Below, one piece after another: positions 37,066 to 45,906 of a stretch of DNA of 64,000 nt (positions within the stretch are counted from its first letter, which is position 1; every line of letters begins with the position of its first letter). The notes under the pieces were generated by a model that saw nothing but the letters and a program-made list of their open reading frames with translations, was not told the origin of the DNA and ran no database searches. A program made the translations under genes and the position numbers. The DNA comes from Betaproteobacteria bacterium HGW-Betaproteobacteria-9 (GTDB lineage: Bacteria > Pseudomonadota > Gammaproteobacteria > Burkholderiales > Burkholderiaceae_C), in contig PHCC01000002.1 of NCBI GenBank assembly GCA_002842215.1, positions 62,001 through 126,000 on the forward strand. The letters are read 5' to 3'.

Positions 37066-39141
37066 TCAGGATTCGTAGAAAATGCCGGCCCGCAACCCGA
37101 CCCGCAGGTATTCGGCGAGGCGGATGCGCAGATTGGCTTCGCGCTGCGCGCCGTGCAGGTGGTGCAAGACACCCATCTCGCTTTCGTCGTCGGCGCCGCG
37201 CAGCACCTCGGGCGGTGTCGAGCGGGCGAGCTGGGCGTAGGCCGGTGTGCCGTAGACCAGCGAGCTGAAGCGCGGCGCGATGTGCTGCGCGTCGGCCGCC
37301 GAGCCGGGCTGGCAGCGGAACCGCGTGGGCACGATGGCGCTCAGCGGCAGCCAGGAAAAGCGCACGCAGCCCACCTGCTTGCGCGCGGCGCGCACCGGCA
37401 CGGCCCAGCTGTCGCCCTCGGCCAGGGTGGCGAGCAGGATGCTGTTGGACACGCTCATCTGCGCCGCGTGCAGCTTGCCCACCACGGTGCAGGCCTCCAG
37501 CGTGAGCGCCGCACCGGGGCCGCTGCCATCGAGCGCGGCCAGCGCCACGCCGCTGCGCGCGGTGGCGTCGATCAGGCTGTCTTGCGCGCTCAGGCTGGCG
37601 CGCTCGTGGCAGCGCACGGCGCCCACGATGCAGCGCTCGATGTGCGTCCGCAGGCCGGCGATTTCCAGTTGCAGGCTGGGTGTGGCGGGCTGCGCCGGGC
37701 TGGCGTCCGGGTTCAGGGCGATGCCCGGCACCAGGGTGCAGTGCAGCAGGTTGAGCTGTTTCAGGGCGTTCGTGCCGTCGTCGGGCACCAGCAGCGGCGC
37801 CCCGGTGATCAGCAGGCCGTTGAGCGTGCAGGCGGCGTTGGCCCCACCGGTCACGGTGCAGCCGCCCAGGTCGAGCACCGGGCGGCGGCCGTTCTCGGCC
37901 CGGATCTCGATCTGCCCGTCGGCCACCACGGCCAGGGTCAGCGTTTCCGTGTAGCGGCGGCTGTCGCGGATTTCCACCACGCCGTTGCCGGCGATCTGGG
38001 TCAGCGCCGCGCCGATGCTGGGCTGGTCGTCGGGCACGCGCACCACCAGGGTGGTGGTGGCCGGCGCCGGCAGGCTCTCGCCGCGTTCGTATTCACCGCC
38101 GCCCAGGTCGGCGCTGAAGCCTTCGTGCCAGGTCAGGCTGAGCTCGGCCGGGTCGTCGGCCTCCGGCGGCAGGGCGATGCGCCCGAGCACCGGGTCGATG
38201 GCGTAGACACCCGCCGGGGGCGGTGTGTGGGCCCAGGTGGCGCCGTCGTCGCCCAGATCGCAGACCACGATCTGGTCGCGCTCGATCGGCGTGCCGTCCA
38301 CGCTGAGCAGCAGCGCGGGCTCGGCGTTGTCCAGCGGCGCCGCGGTGTTGGACCGCGTGCCGTAGTGCTGCGCCAGCTCGGCGGCCAGGCGCCGGCGCGA
38401 GAGCGGCCCGGGCACATGGGCCGGCTCGGCCAGGTGGGTGATGTCGTCTTCGGCGCGCGGGCGGTTGTACAGCGGCAGGTCGTGGTTGAGCGGGCTCACG
38501 CGGTAGCGGCGCGGCCCCACCCGCAGCGCCGGGGTGTCGCGGTGCCGGTAGGCCTGGATGCGCCACAGGTGCAGGCCGACGTTGGGGATGTTGTGGCGCC
38601 CCCGGCTCGATTCGATGCGCCGCACGTCCACCGTGCGGTTGGCGCTCTCGAACGCCGTGCCCAGGCGCTCCAGCGCCAACCCGTGCCGCAGATCGGGCGA
38701 CTGCAGGTTGTGCGGGCGGGTGTGGTTCATGTACTGCGTGGTCACGATGCGCTGGAAATACTCCACGGCGCGCGCGTCCCAGCCGGTCACGTCGCGCGCG
38801 AGCTGCTCCAGCACCAGCGCCGTGCCCTTGCGCCGGCGCAGGGCGATGGTGTGCGCCACCTCGGCGCGCGCGCTGGCCACCTTGGGCGTGACGCCGTGCA
38901 GGCTCTGGTAGCCGATCAGGTCGCCGATGTAGGGCACGGCCCAGTCGGCGCAGGTTTCGATGAACAGGTCGTCGTGGAGCTGCTCCAGGCTTTCCCCGGC
39001 CACCGCGATCTGTTCGGCCAGCACCCCGATCAGCTCTTCGAGCGGCCCGCGCTCCAGGCCCAGGGCCTGCGCCAGCTCGGCGTCGCGGATGCGGTGGATG
39101 GCCGGCAGCAGTTCAAAGAGCGACTGGGTGTCGGTGGTCAT
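37066..39141 (-). CDS. eCIS tail protein with gpI-like N-terminus and beta-helix-like C-terminus
   Basis: 691 residues, ribosome site AAGGAG before ATG 39141. The first 120 residues (LFELLPAIHRIRDAELAQA, FIETCADWAVPYIGDLIGY) resemble the phage P2 gpI-type tail proteins that link baseplate to fibres. Later parts contain beta-rich rungs (GNGVVEIRDSRRYTETLTLA, TVTGGANAACTLNGLLITGA). It may connect the baseplate wedge with the following beta-helix protein. Confidence 0.72.
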   Translation of the reverse strand: MTTDTQSLFELLPAIHRIRDAELAQALGLERGPLEELIGVLAEQIAVAGESLEQLHDDLFIETCADWAVPYIGDLIGYQSLHGVTPKVASARAEVAHTIALRRRKGTALVLEQLARDVTGWDARAVEYFQRIVTTQYMNHTRPHNLQSPDLRHGLALERLGTAFESANRTVDVRRIESSRGRHNIPNVGLHLWRIQAYRHRDTPALRVGPRRYRVSPLNHDLPLYNRPRAEDDITHLAEPAHVPGPLSRRRLAAELAQHYGTRSNTAAPLDNAEPALLLSVDGTPIERDQIVVCDLGDDGATWAHTPPPAGVYAIDPVLGRIALPPEADDPAELSLTWHEGFSADLGGGEYERGESLPAPATTTLVVRVPDDQPSIGAALTQIAGNGVVEIRDSRRYTETLTLAVVADGQIEIRAENGRRPVLDLGGCTVTGGANAACTLNGLLITGAPLLVPDDGTNALKQLNLLHCTLVPGIALNPDASPAQPATPSLQLEIAGLRTHIERCIVGAVRCHERASLSAQDSLIDATARSGVALAALDGSGPGAALTLEACTVVGKLHAAQMSVSNSILLATLAEGDSWAVPVRAARKQVGCVRFSWLPLSAIVPTRFRCQPGSAADAQHIAPRFSSLVYGTPAYAQLARSTPPEVLRGADDESEMGVLHHLHGAQREANLRIRLAEYLRVGLRAGIFYES

Positions 39142-39166
39142 GGGGACTCCTTCGCGTGCTGCGCAC

Positions 39167-41971
39167 TCATGGCATCACCTCCAGTTCCACCGGCTCGTCG
39201 GCCAGGGTGAGCAGTTCGGCCGGCAGCGGCTGGCCGGTGAGCGAGGCCACGGGCAGGGCCGCGAACAGGCGCGGCACCAGGCCCGGGGCCTGGCCCACGC
39301 GGTGCAGGCGGGTGACGTGCACCGCCTGCACGCCCGCCACCGCCTGGGCCACGGCCGCCACCTCGTCTACCGACACGGTCTGGCCGAACTGGCGGCGGGC
39401 GAAGCTGAAATGCGCGCGCAGCGCGGCCTCCAGGGCCTGGAGCACCGGGTCGGTCTCGTGGCTGGCCAGCACCTTCACCGAGAGCCGCAACCGAAACCGC
39501 ACGCCGAGGTGGTTGCGCAGCTGCAGCGGCACCAGCGCGTCGCCGTGGCTGCGCAGCGCCGCGCCCAGGCTGGCGAAGGTGGCGCCCGACGGCGGCACCA
39601 CGGCGCCGTCCACCCCGGCGATGCTGAGGAACACGCCCTGCGCGGGGCCGGCGGGAATCCACAGCGCGTGGGCCTTGTCGATGCCGGCGAAGGCGCGGGC
39701 GAAGCTGGCGTAGTCGGTGATCGAGACCGCGCGGTCCAGCGTCAGCACGGTCAGCGGCGCGTTTTCGCGCGCGCGCTCCAGCCGCTCGCCGTCTTCACCG
39801 CCGGTGGCGGGCTCGGGGTTCACCACCTCGCTGACGCCGAGCGGGCGCGACAGCAGCGTGGTCAACTGGCCCGCGGCCACGTTGCCGGCCACGCCCAGGC
39901 CCTTGCGGTAGCGCGCGCGCACGTTGCTCTGCCCGCTGGGCAGGCGCGCGCCTTCCACGCCGTCGCCAAACGCCACCGTGGTCAGGCCGTCGTCGTCCTG
40001 GTGCGTCTGGTACAGGCGGGCGTCGGGGCTGGCCTGGTAGAGCGTGGGCGCTTCGGTCCACAACACGTCGGCGACGCGCAGCTCCAGCGTGGACGCGCCG
40101 CCGCTGGGCGTGGGGGCGCTGACGTGGGTCAGCGGCGCCTGGTTCAGCACGAAGCGCTGGCCCGCGCTGCCCGCGTCGCCGTTGCCCAGCAGCGCCTCGA
40201 CCGTTTCGCCGTGCGTGGCGGGCGCCACGTTGCCGTTGACCCGGACGCTGGCGCGCTCGTACACGTGGCGCAGCGCGGCGTCGAGCTTCAGTTGCGTGTG
40301 GTCGCGCTCCAGCACCACGGCCTGGCCGGTGTTGGCGAGGTGGACGATCTCCCGCACCAGCGGGTCGTCCTTGCGCGCCGGCGCCAGCTGGATCTCGTGG
40401 CCCTTGGCCACCAGCGTGCCGCTGCGGCCGTCGCGGTCCATCAGGGCGAGCCGCAGCCGGGCCGACGGCTGGCCGAGCAGCGCGGTGAAGGCCTCGGCGC
40501 CCAGCGTGATGGCGGTGAAGAACAGCAGGCGGCTGGCCGGCGCGGTCATGAAGAGTTCGTCGCCCTCGGTCAGCGCCACGCTGCCGCCCTGCGCGAGCTG
40601 CAGCGACAGGCCCTGGGCGCCCGCGGCGATGGCGATGCGCTGCCGGGTGCCCGAGACCGCCAGTGCCTGGCCGGGCAGCAGGCCTTCCACGCGCTGGCCC
40701 AGGGTGAGCGCGTCGCCGTGCACCGGGTGGAACAGCGGCGTGTCCACCGTGGCCAGGCGCTCGCTCTGCGCGAGCACCAGGGTGTTGCGCAGGCCGAATC
40801 GGGCGGCGCTCAGGTTTTCGGTGGTGTCGGGCGTGAGGCGGGTGGTCTTGCCCGAGATGCCGAAGTCGTTGCGGCTGAGTTGGCTCACGCGCTGGACGCG
40901 GTAAAGCTCGGTGTAGCCCGGCAGGTCGGCGCTGCCCAGGCCGGCCTCGTTGGACACCAGCGCGAACCAGGTGCCGGCGGTGATCTTGGGGTTGGCGCTC
41001 TCCAGGTCCAGCGTCGTTCCGTTGATGTGGAACTGTTTCCAGGTCCAGTTGGAGGGTGTGCTCTTGTCGATCTTCTGTGCCAGGTTGGAGCCGCGGCCGC
41101 TGAGCAGATTCGGGTCGGGCGCGTTGTGGCCGAAGAGCGCCGTGCGCTGGCGAAACGCGTGCACCTCCACGCCCACGCCGGCCGGGCTCATGGGCGGGAA
41201 TCCGCTGCCCAGGGGCTGCTTCCACAGCACGCGGGTGCGGGCGTGGGCGTTGTCGGGCTGCACCGCGCTGAGCACGCGCACGTCCCAGTGTTCGCCGCCG
41301 GGGTCGTTGACGCGGTCGCTGCCCACGATCAGGATCGGATCGCCCGGCTGCAGCTGGGTGGCCAGGCCGTCGAGCCACAGCTCGGTGTCGCCCGACTGGG
41401 GCCGCCAGGGCACGCGGGTCTGCACCGGCATGGCGTTCCACTGCACCCGCGCGGGCACCGCGGCCACGGTCTCGAAGCTCTGGGCCGTCTCGTCCTGGCC
41501 GGGCACGCTCTGCACCCGCGTGCCCACCGGGATCTGGATCGGCACGGACGGCGCGGCACCCGGCGCCTCCAGCAGCTTGAACGCCAGGTGGGTGCTGGCG
41601 GCCACGCCGGGCGCGAGCCGGTAGCCGATCAGGCGCGCCATCTCACGCACCGACAAGCGCTCGGTGGCGGTGCGCAGGTAGTGTTCCTGCGCGTAGCGTT
41701 CGGTGTAGAAGCTCAGCACGTCGAGCGAGGTGGCCATGGCATCGGCCAGCGCCAGGCTGAAGTCGCTCAACTCGCGCGTGCCCAGGGCCGCCAGCGCCGG
41801 GGTGTCGGTGCTCGACAGCCGCGCTTGCATGGACGCGAGGAAGTCGCCGTGGCGGCCCACCCGGTAGGCGATGGCCGGCTGGCCGGGCGGGTTGTGCACG
41901 CGCGCCGGGGTGTCGGCGTCCACGCCGGCGCAGCAGCCGCAGTCTTCGGGGGAGGTGTCCTGGCCGCTCAT
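39167..41971 (-). CDS. eCIS baseplate wedge protein, Afp12/gp7-like putative baseplate assembly protein
   Basis: 934 residues from ATG 41971 (GGAGG six bases upstream), overlapping the stop of the preceding baseplate gene. N-terminus LALADAMATSLDVLSFYTER and RLIGYRLAPGVAASTHLAFK match the TIGR02243-type eCIS baseplate proteins; the C-terminal half (SITDYASFARAFAGIDKAHA) has the baseplate-J pattern. A CGCC motif lies at residues 12-15. It would form the wedge around the spike. Confidence 0.82.
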   Translation of the reverse strand: MSGQDTSPEDCGCCAGVDADTPARVHNPPGQPAIAYRVGRHGDFLASMQARLSSTDTPALAALGTRELSDFSLALADAMATSLDVLSFYTERYAQEHYLRTATERLSVREMARLIGYRLAPGVAASTHLAFKLLEAPGAAPSVPIQIPVGTRVQSVPGQDETAQSFETVAAVPARVQWNAMPVQTRVPWRPQSGDTELWLDGLATQLQPGDPILIVGSDRVNDPGGEHWDVRVLSAVQPDNAHARTRVLWKQPLGSGFPPMSPAGVGVEVHAFRQRTALFGHNAPDPNLLSGRGSNLAQKIDKSTPSNWTWKQFHINGTTLDLESANPKITAGTWFALVSNEAGLGSADLPGYTELYRVQRVSQLSRNDFGISGKTTRLTPDTTENLSAARFGLRNTLVLAQSERLATVDTPLFHPVHGDALTLGQRVEGLLPGQALAVSGTRQRIAIAAGAQGLSLQLAQGGSVALTEGDELFMTAPASRLLFFTAITLGAEAFTALLGQPSARLRLALMDRDGRSGTLVAKGHEIQLAPARKDDPLVREIVHLANTGQAVVLERDHTQLKLDAALRHVYERASVRVNGNVAPATHGETVEALLGNGDAGSAGQRFVLNQAPLTHVSAPTPSGGASTLELRVADVLWTEAPTLYQASPDARLYQTHQDDDGLTTVAFGDGVEGARLPSGQSNVRARYRKGLGVAGNVAAGQLTTLLSRPLGVSEVVNPEPATGGEDGERLERARENAPLTVLTLDRAVSITDYASFARAFAGIDKAHALWIPAGPAQGVFLSIAGVDGAVVPPSGATFASLGAALRSHGDALVPLQLRNHLGVRFRLRLSVKVLASHETDPVLQALEAALRAHFSFARRQFGQTVSVDEVAAVAQAVAGVQAVHVTRLHRVGQAPGLVPRLFAALPVASLTGQPLPAELLTLADEPVELEVMP

Positions 41972-44568
41972 CACTTGCCTCCGTGCAGTTCCAGCCGCAG
42001 CACACCGTGCTCGGGGAAGTTGGGGTCGTTGTCGAGCCGCGCGATCTCCAGCCGGCCCAGGGTCATGAAGCCATCGGCCAGGGGTTTAGGGTCGGGCAGG
42101 CCCTGGCGCTGGAAGCGCGTGACCTGGACCGAACCCACGCCGGCCACGGTGCGAGCGGCCGCGTACAGCGGGCTCAGGAACACGGTCTGGCCGAAGCTGA
42201 AGTGGTCCGGGTGGAACAGGCCGCGCGTGCCGTCGGCGCGGGTGCGGCTGCTCAGCACGTCGAGCAGGCCGCGGCTGACGTCGCTGCGGAAATGGTCTTT
42301 GTCCACGCAGACCAGCAGGTCGATCTCCAGCGACACCGCGATCGGGTCGTGGATGCGCAGGTCGTGGCCGGCCATGCGGTAGCGGTCCAGGTGGTTGCCG
42401 ACCTGGGTGGCGAAGGCGGGGTCGATGGCTTCGCCGTCTTGCCGGTCCACGGTGACGAACACGGTGTGCCAGCTGCCGGTCCAGCGCAGGCTGGCGGCGG
42501 CGCGCTGCACCTCGGGCAGGCGCTCGGTGACGGCGGCGTAGTCGGCCATGGTCACGGCGCGCTCCTGGGTGCGAAAGGCCTGCGGCGCGCGCCGGCGCAC
42601 CTCGGCGGTGGTTTCGGGCGCCACGCCGCCGCGCGCGGGCATGGGGTTGACCACCGCGTTGATGCCGCCCTGCGTGGTCACCACATGGGCGATGGCGCCC
42701 GCGCCCACGTTGCCCTGCGGCCCGTTGCCCACGCGGTAGTGCGCGCTGAAAGCGGTGCCGCTGTCGGGCCGGCGGCCGTGCCGGTCGTCGCCAAAGCGCA
42801 GCCGCGCGCTGCCGTCGTCTTCGGCCTCGATCACGAAGTGGGTGTCGCTGGCGCGGCTGGCGAGCAGGTCGCGGCGCGGGCTCCAGGGCTCGCTGCCGCT
42901 GCCCTGGGTGGCGGTCAGGCCGATCCGGGGCAGCGCGTCGGCGGTGCGCCAGCGCATGGCGGCGCTGGCCGAGTCCTGCGGATCGAACAGCAGGCGCTCG
43001 TTGGTGCGTACGCCGTTCTCGACCCGCGTTACGAGCACCGTGCCCTGGTGGGTGAGCGGCGCGCTGGCCAGTCGGGGCCGGTAGCGCGGGGGCAGGGGTT
43101 GCGGCGCCGCGCGCTGGCAGGCGTCGCCCAGCGCAGCCGGGTGGTGCAGCCGGGGCTGCGGCACGCTGCCCAGCGGCTCGTCTTCGATGCGCTGGCCGTG
43201 ATCGACCAGCACGTTGTTGCCCAGCGCGGTGCTCACGCCGTGGATCAGCACGCTGCCGTGCGCCTCGTCGGTTTCGCTGGAGATGCACAGCGCGAAGGGC
43301 AGGGCGTCGGCCGGGTGCCAGGCGATCTCGGTGATCTCGGTCAGGGCGCTGGGGTCGGCCGGATCGGGCGGCAGCGGGTCGGTCAGTGTGTCGCTGCCAT
43401 CAAAGGCGCGCACGGCGCTGAGGCGCACCGCGTGGCGGTGGGCGGGGTCGGCGTCTTCGGGCTCGCCGCTGAGCGGGCCGAGCTGTTCCTGGAAGATCAA
43501 CACGTCGCCCGCCCGCAGCTCGGGCCAGTGGCCGCGCAGCGTGGCGCGGGTGGCGCCGCGGGGCAGGCAGCAGCGGGCATCGCCCCAGGTGTGGAATTCA
43601 AAACTGTTGTGCGCCTCGCGCAGGGTCGCGCCGTGCAGCGGCTCGAACACCAGGGGCCGGGCCTGCAGCGCGGCGCGCTCGGCGGGCGAGTCGGGAACGA
43701 TGCGCGGCGGCACACCCGCCACCCGGGTGGTGAAGCGCAGGTCGTCGGGCAGGGGGAAGGGGCCGCCGCTCACGTCGATGTGCAGCCAGGCGCGGGCGTT
43801 GCAGCCCTCGTGCACCGCGTAGTCCACCAGCAGGGCGTGGCGGCGCAGGCTGCTGCGCCGGCGGGCGGTGTGCAGGTAGGCCTCGGTGGCGACGGCGTCG
43901 AGCTGGTAGTGCTGCAGATCGCCCACGTAGGCGATCAGTTCGGCCAGCGTGGTGGCCAGATCGGCCGGGCTGCGGTCGCGCCAGCCCGGCATGTTGCGCG
44001 CCAGGCGGTCGATCACCAGACGGCGCAGGCTCTCGTAGTCGCGCGCGAGGTAGTTGATGTCGGGCACCGGCTTGGCGGGCTCGGGGCAGCCCGGGGCCGT
44101 GCGGCAGTCGAAGTCGCTCGGGCACTCCACCTTGAAGCGGAATTCGATCTCGGAGAGCCGGGGGTCGAAGTCGGGCAGCGGCGTGGGTGTGGCCGGGTCC
44201 TGCGTGAGGCGCAGGGTGTAGCGCGAGAAGTCGCCCGCGCTGTCGGTGCGCACCAGCAGCACGTGGTCGGCCTCGGCCAGCGCGCTGAACAGGGCCTGCT
44301 CGGCCGCGCTCGCCTCGGCCGGGGGCGCGCTGGCCACGCCGATCCACTGAACCGCGATGCGGCGGATGCGCTCGCCGCCTTCGATCAGCACCTGCTCGCG
44401 CGTGAGACCGGCCGGCACCGGCTTGAGCAGGCGCACGAGCAGGGTGCGCTGGCGCGGGCTGCCCAGGGGGGCGTCGAGGTCCAGCACCTCCAGCCAGTCG
44501 ATGCCGTTGAGCGTGGCGTGGGCGTCCACCGCCGCGCGCCGGTTCTGATCGCAGCAATGGAAGATCAT
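41971..44568 (-). CDS. eCIS baseplate wedge protein, Afp11/gp6-like (baseplate J)
   Basis: 865 residues. NYLARDYESLRRLVIDRLA, PADLATTLAELIAYVGDLQ and AYLHTARRRSSLRRHALLVD are characteristic of Afp11/Pvc11-type proteins; the C-terminal third carries the baseplate-J domain (RAVTMADYAAVTERLPEVQR). It pairs with the 934-aa protein to build the wedge. Start overlaps the gp25-type stop. Confidence 0.85.
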   Translation of the reverse strand: MIFHCCDQNRRAAVDAHATLNGIDWLEVLDLDAPLGSPRQRTLLVRLLKPVPAGLTREQVLIEGGERIRRIAVQWIGVASAPPAEASAAEQALFSALAEADHVLLVRTDSAGDFSRYTLRLTQDPATPTPLPDFDPRLSEIEFRFKVECPSDFDCRTAPGCPEPAKPVPDINYLARDYESLRRLVIDRLARNMPGWRDRSPADLATTLAELIAYVGDLQHYQLDAVATEAYLHTARRRSSLRRHALLVDYAVHEGCNARAWLHIDVSGGPFPLPDDLRFTTRVAGVPPRIVPDSPAERAALQARPLVFEPLHGATLREAHNSFEFHTWGDARCCLPRGATRATLRGHWPELRAGDVLIFQEQLGPLSGEPEDADPAHRHAVRLSAVRAFDGSDTLTDPLPPDPADPSALTEITEIAWHPADALPFALCISSETDEAHGSVLIHGVSTALGNNVLVDHGQRIEDEPLGSVPQPRLHHPAALGDACQRAAPQPLPPRYRPRLASAPLTHQGTVLVTRVENGVRTNERLLFDPQDSASAAMRWRTADALPRIGLTATQGSGSEPWSPRRDLLASRASDTHFVIEAEDDGSARLRFGDDRHGRRPDSGTAFSAHYRVGNGPQGNVGAGAIAHVVTTQGGINAVVNPMPARGGVAPETTAEVRRRAPQAFRTQERAVTMADYAAVTERLPEVQRAAASLRWTGSWHTVFVTVDRQDGEAIDPAFATQVGNHLDRYRMAGHDLRIHDPIAVSLEIDLLVCVDKDHFRSDVSRGLLDVLSSRTRADGTRGLFHPDHFSFGQTVFLSPLYAAARTVAGVGSVQVTRFQRQGLPDPKPLADGFMTLGRLEIARLDNDPNFPEHGVLRLELHGGK

Positions 44569-44933
44569 GCCGGACCTCCCTGGGTGAAGGTCTCGCGCTG
44601 GCGCGAGGCGTTGCGCCGTATCTGGTATTGCACGGTGACGCTGAGCGCGGCGTCCACCGCCCGCACTTCGACCGCCTCGACCGTGATCAGGCCCGAGAGC
44701 CAGCGCTGCAGCGCGCCCTGCACCAGGAACTGGGTGGTGGCCGCGAGCTCGGGGCTGTTGGGGGCGAACACCAGCTCGCGCAGGCCGCTGCCGAAGTCCG
44801 GGCGCATCACGCGCTCGCCCGGTGCGGTGAACAGCACCTGCTCGACCAGGCCACGGATCCAGTCCGCCTCGTCGGCCTCGCGGGTGAGGCCGCGGCCATC
44901 GAACTGGTAGGGGAAAAACAGGCGTTGGGTCAT
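44565..44933 (-). CDS. eCIS baseplate protein, gp25/Afp9-like
   Basis: 122 residues from ATG 44933. FFPYQFDGRGLTREADEADW, EQVLFTAPGERVMRPDFGSG and LRELVFAPNSPE match the GPW/gp25 family, which nucleates sheath assembly on the baseplate. The longer ORF upstream overlaps the PAAR gene and is not coding. Confidence 0.9.
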   Translation of the reverse strand: MTQRLFFPYQFDGRGLTREADEADWIRGLVEQVLFTAPGERVMRPDFGSGLRELVFAPNSPELAATTQFLVQGALQRWLSGLITVEAVEVRAVDAALSVTVQYQIRRNASRQRETFTQGGPA

Positions 44934-44935
44934 GT

Positions 44936-45256
44936 TCAGCTCCCGATCACGCGGGTTTGCGCGGCCACCGGCAGCAGCGGTGTGCCGTTGGGCGCGCAGA
45001 CCGCCTGGCTGTCCATCAGCACCAGGGGCTGGCCGCTGGACTGCACCCGCAGCGCGGCCACCACCCACTGCCCGGTGACGCAGGGCACCGGGCTGCCCGA
45101 AACGTTGAACGGGCAGCCCGCGATGGCATAGGGTGCGCTCATCACCACCGTGGGCTGGCCGCTGACCAGCACGCGCGGGTTGGGCGCCGTGGGCGTGGCG
45201 CTGCCGCCGTGGGCACAGAGCACGGTGGCACCGACGTGGAGCAGGGGGCCGGGCAT
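44936..45256 (-). CDS. PAAR-like spike tip protein (Afp10-like)
   Basis: 106 residues. MPGPLLHVGATVLCAHGG, PRVLVSGQPTVVM, CVTGQWV and SGQPLVLMDSQAVCAPNGTP give the repeating turns of a PAAR-like cone with four well-spaced cysteines and a histidine, probably a metal-stabilised tip. It lies between the OB-fold spike gene and gp25, the usual place. Confidence 0.85.
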   Translation of the reverse strand: MPGPLLHVGATVLCAHGGSATPTAPNPRVLVSGQPTVVMSAPYAIAGCPFNVSGSPVPCVTGQWVVAALRVQSSGQPLVLMDSQAVCAPNGTPLLPVAAQTRVIGS

Positions 45257-45260
45257 GGTG

Positions 45261-45779
45261 TCAGGTCACCGTGAGGGCGCCGTTGTTGATGGTCACCACC
45301 GGGCCCACCAGGGTGATGGCCGCGCCCTTGCCGTTCTGGATGTAGATGCCGGTGTCGTTGACGATGAGCATCGCGCCGGTGGTGCTCTTGATCATGATGC
45401 CGCCGGTGGGGCCGGGCACGTCGGAGATGGTCAGGCCGTTCTGCAGCGGCGTCTGCAGCGTGATCGCCGGCACCGCCGGGGGCGTGAGCAGGGCCAGCGC
45501 GGGAACTTCCGCCGCGCTGCCCCAGAAGCCGCCGACCCAGATGGGAAAGTCCGGGTCGCCCTGCTCGAACTCGACCCAGACGCCCGAGCCGGGGATGGGC
45601 AAAGCGAACATGCCGTTCTGGATGCCCGCGATCGGCACGCAGGGCATGGCCCAGGTGCCGGGGACCAGGCCGCCCACGTCGGGCACCTGCACCATCAGCC
45701 GGCCCTGCTGCATGGGGTCGACGTTGGAGATCACCATGCCGCGGTACTTGCCGTAGAACTTCTGCGCGCCATTGCTCAC
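45261..45779 (-). CDS. Spike OB-fold protein (gp5 / baseplate V, Afp8 C-terminal part)
   Basis: 172 residues from GTG 45779, seven bases after GGAGGG. The N-terminal half is the gp5-type OB fold (GKYRGMVISNVDPMQQGRLM, PGSGVWVEFEQGDPDFPIWV). The C-terminal half is short beta repeats (GIMIKSTTGAMLIVNDTGIY) like the gp5/VgrG needle. The phage-tail hub is encoded separately upstream rather than fused. Confidence 0.86.
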   Translation of the reverse strand: MSNGAQKFYGKYRGMVISNVDPMQQGRLMVQVPDVGGLVPGTWAMPCVPIAGIQNGMFALPIPGSGVWVEFEQGDPDFPIWVGGFWGSAAEVPALALLTPPAVPAITLQTPLQNGLTISDVPGPTGGIMIKSTTGAMLIVNDTGIYIQNGKGAAITLVGPVVTINNGALTVT

Positions 45780-45780
45780 T

Positions 45781-45906
45781 GGAATACCCTCCGTGCTTCG
45801 CACTGCGGGACTGAGCGCCTTGGGAACGGCCCGGCGGCGCTCACTGGAGTACCTTCGCCCTGCGGGCTGCGGTGCGAGCTTGCTTGGGAACGGCCCGGCG
45901 CGGCGC
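45781..45906 (-). repeat. Gene-junction repeat, two tandem units between hub and spike genes
   Basis: On the minus strand both units read TGAGCGCCGC(GC)CGGGCCGTTCCC and end in an AGGGTA/AAGGTA ribosome-site-like sequence then TTCCAGTGAGC or CTCCAGTGAGC. The first unit begins in the hub stop codon and the second ends in the spike start. A 44-codon frame (MSAAPGRSQASSH...) spans both. The same unit in single copy is at 25192-25250. Confidence 0.75.

Noticed and set aside
33546..45274. Several long plus-strand frames across the eCIS block (for example 33546-35387, 39168-42382, 41983-44910)
   Set aside because: All antisense to well-supported eCIS genes with no recognisable domains; Gln/Arg/His-rich shadow composition.
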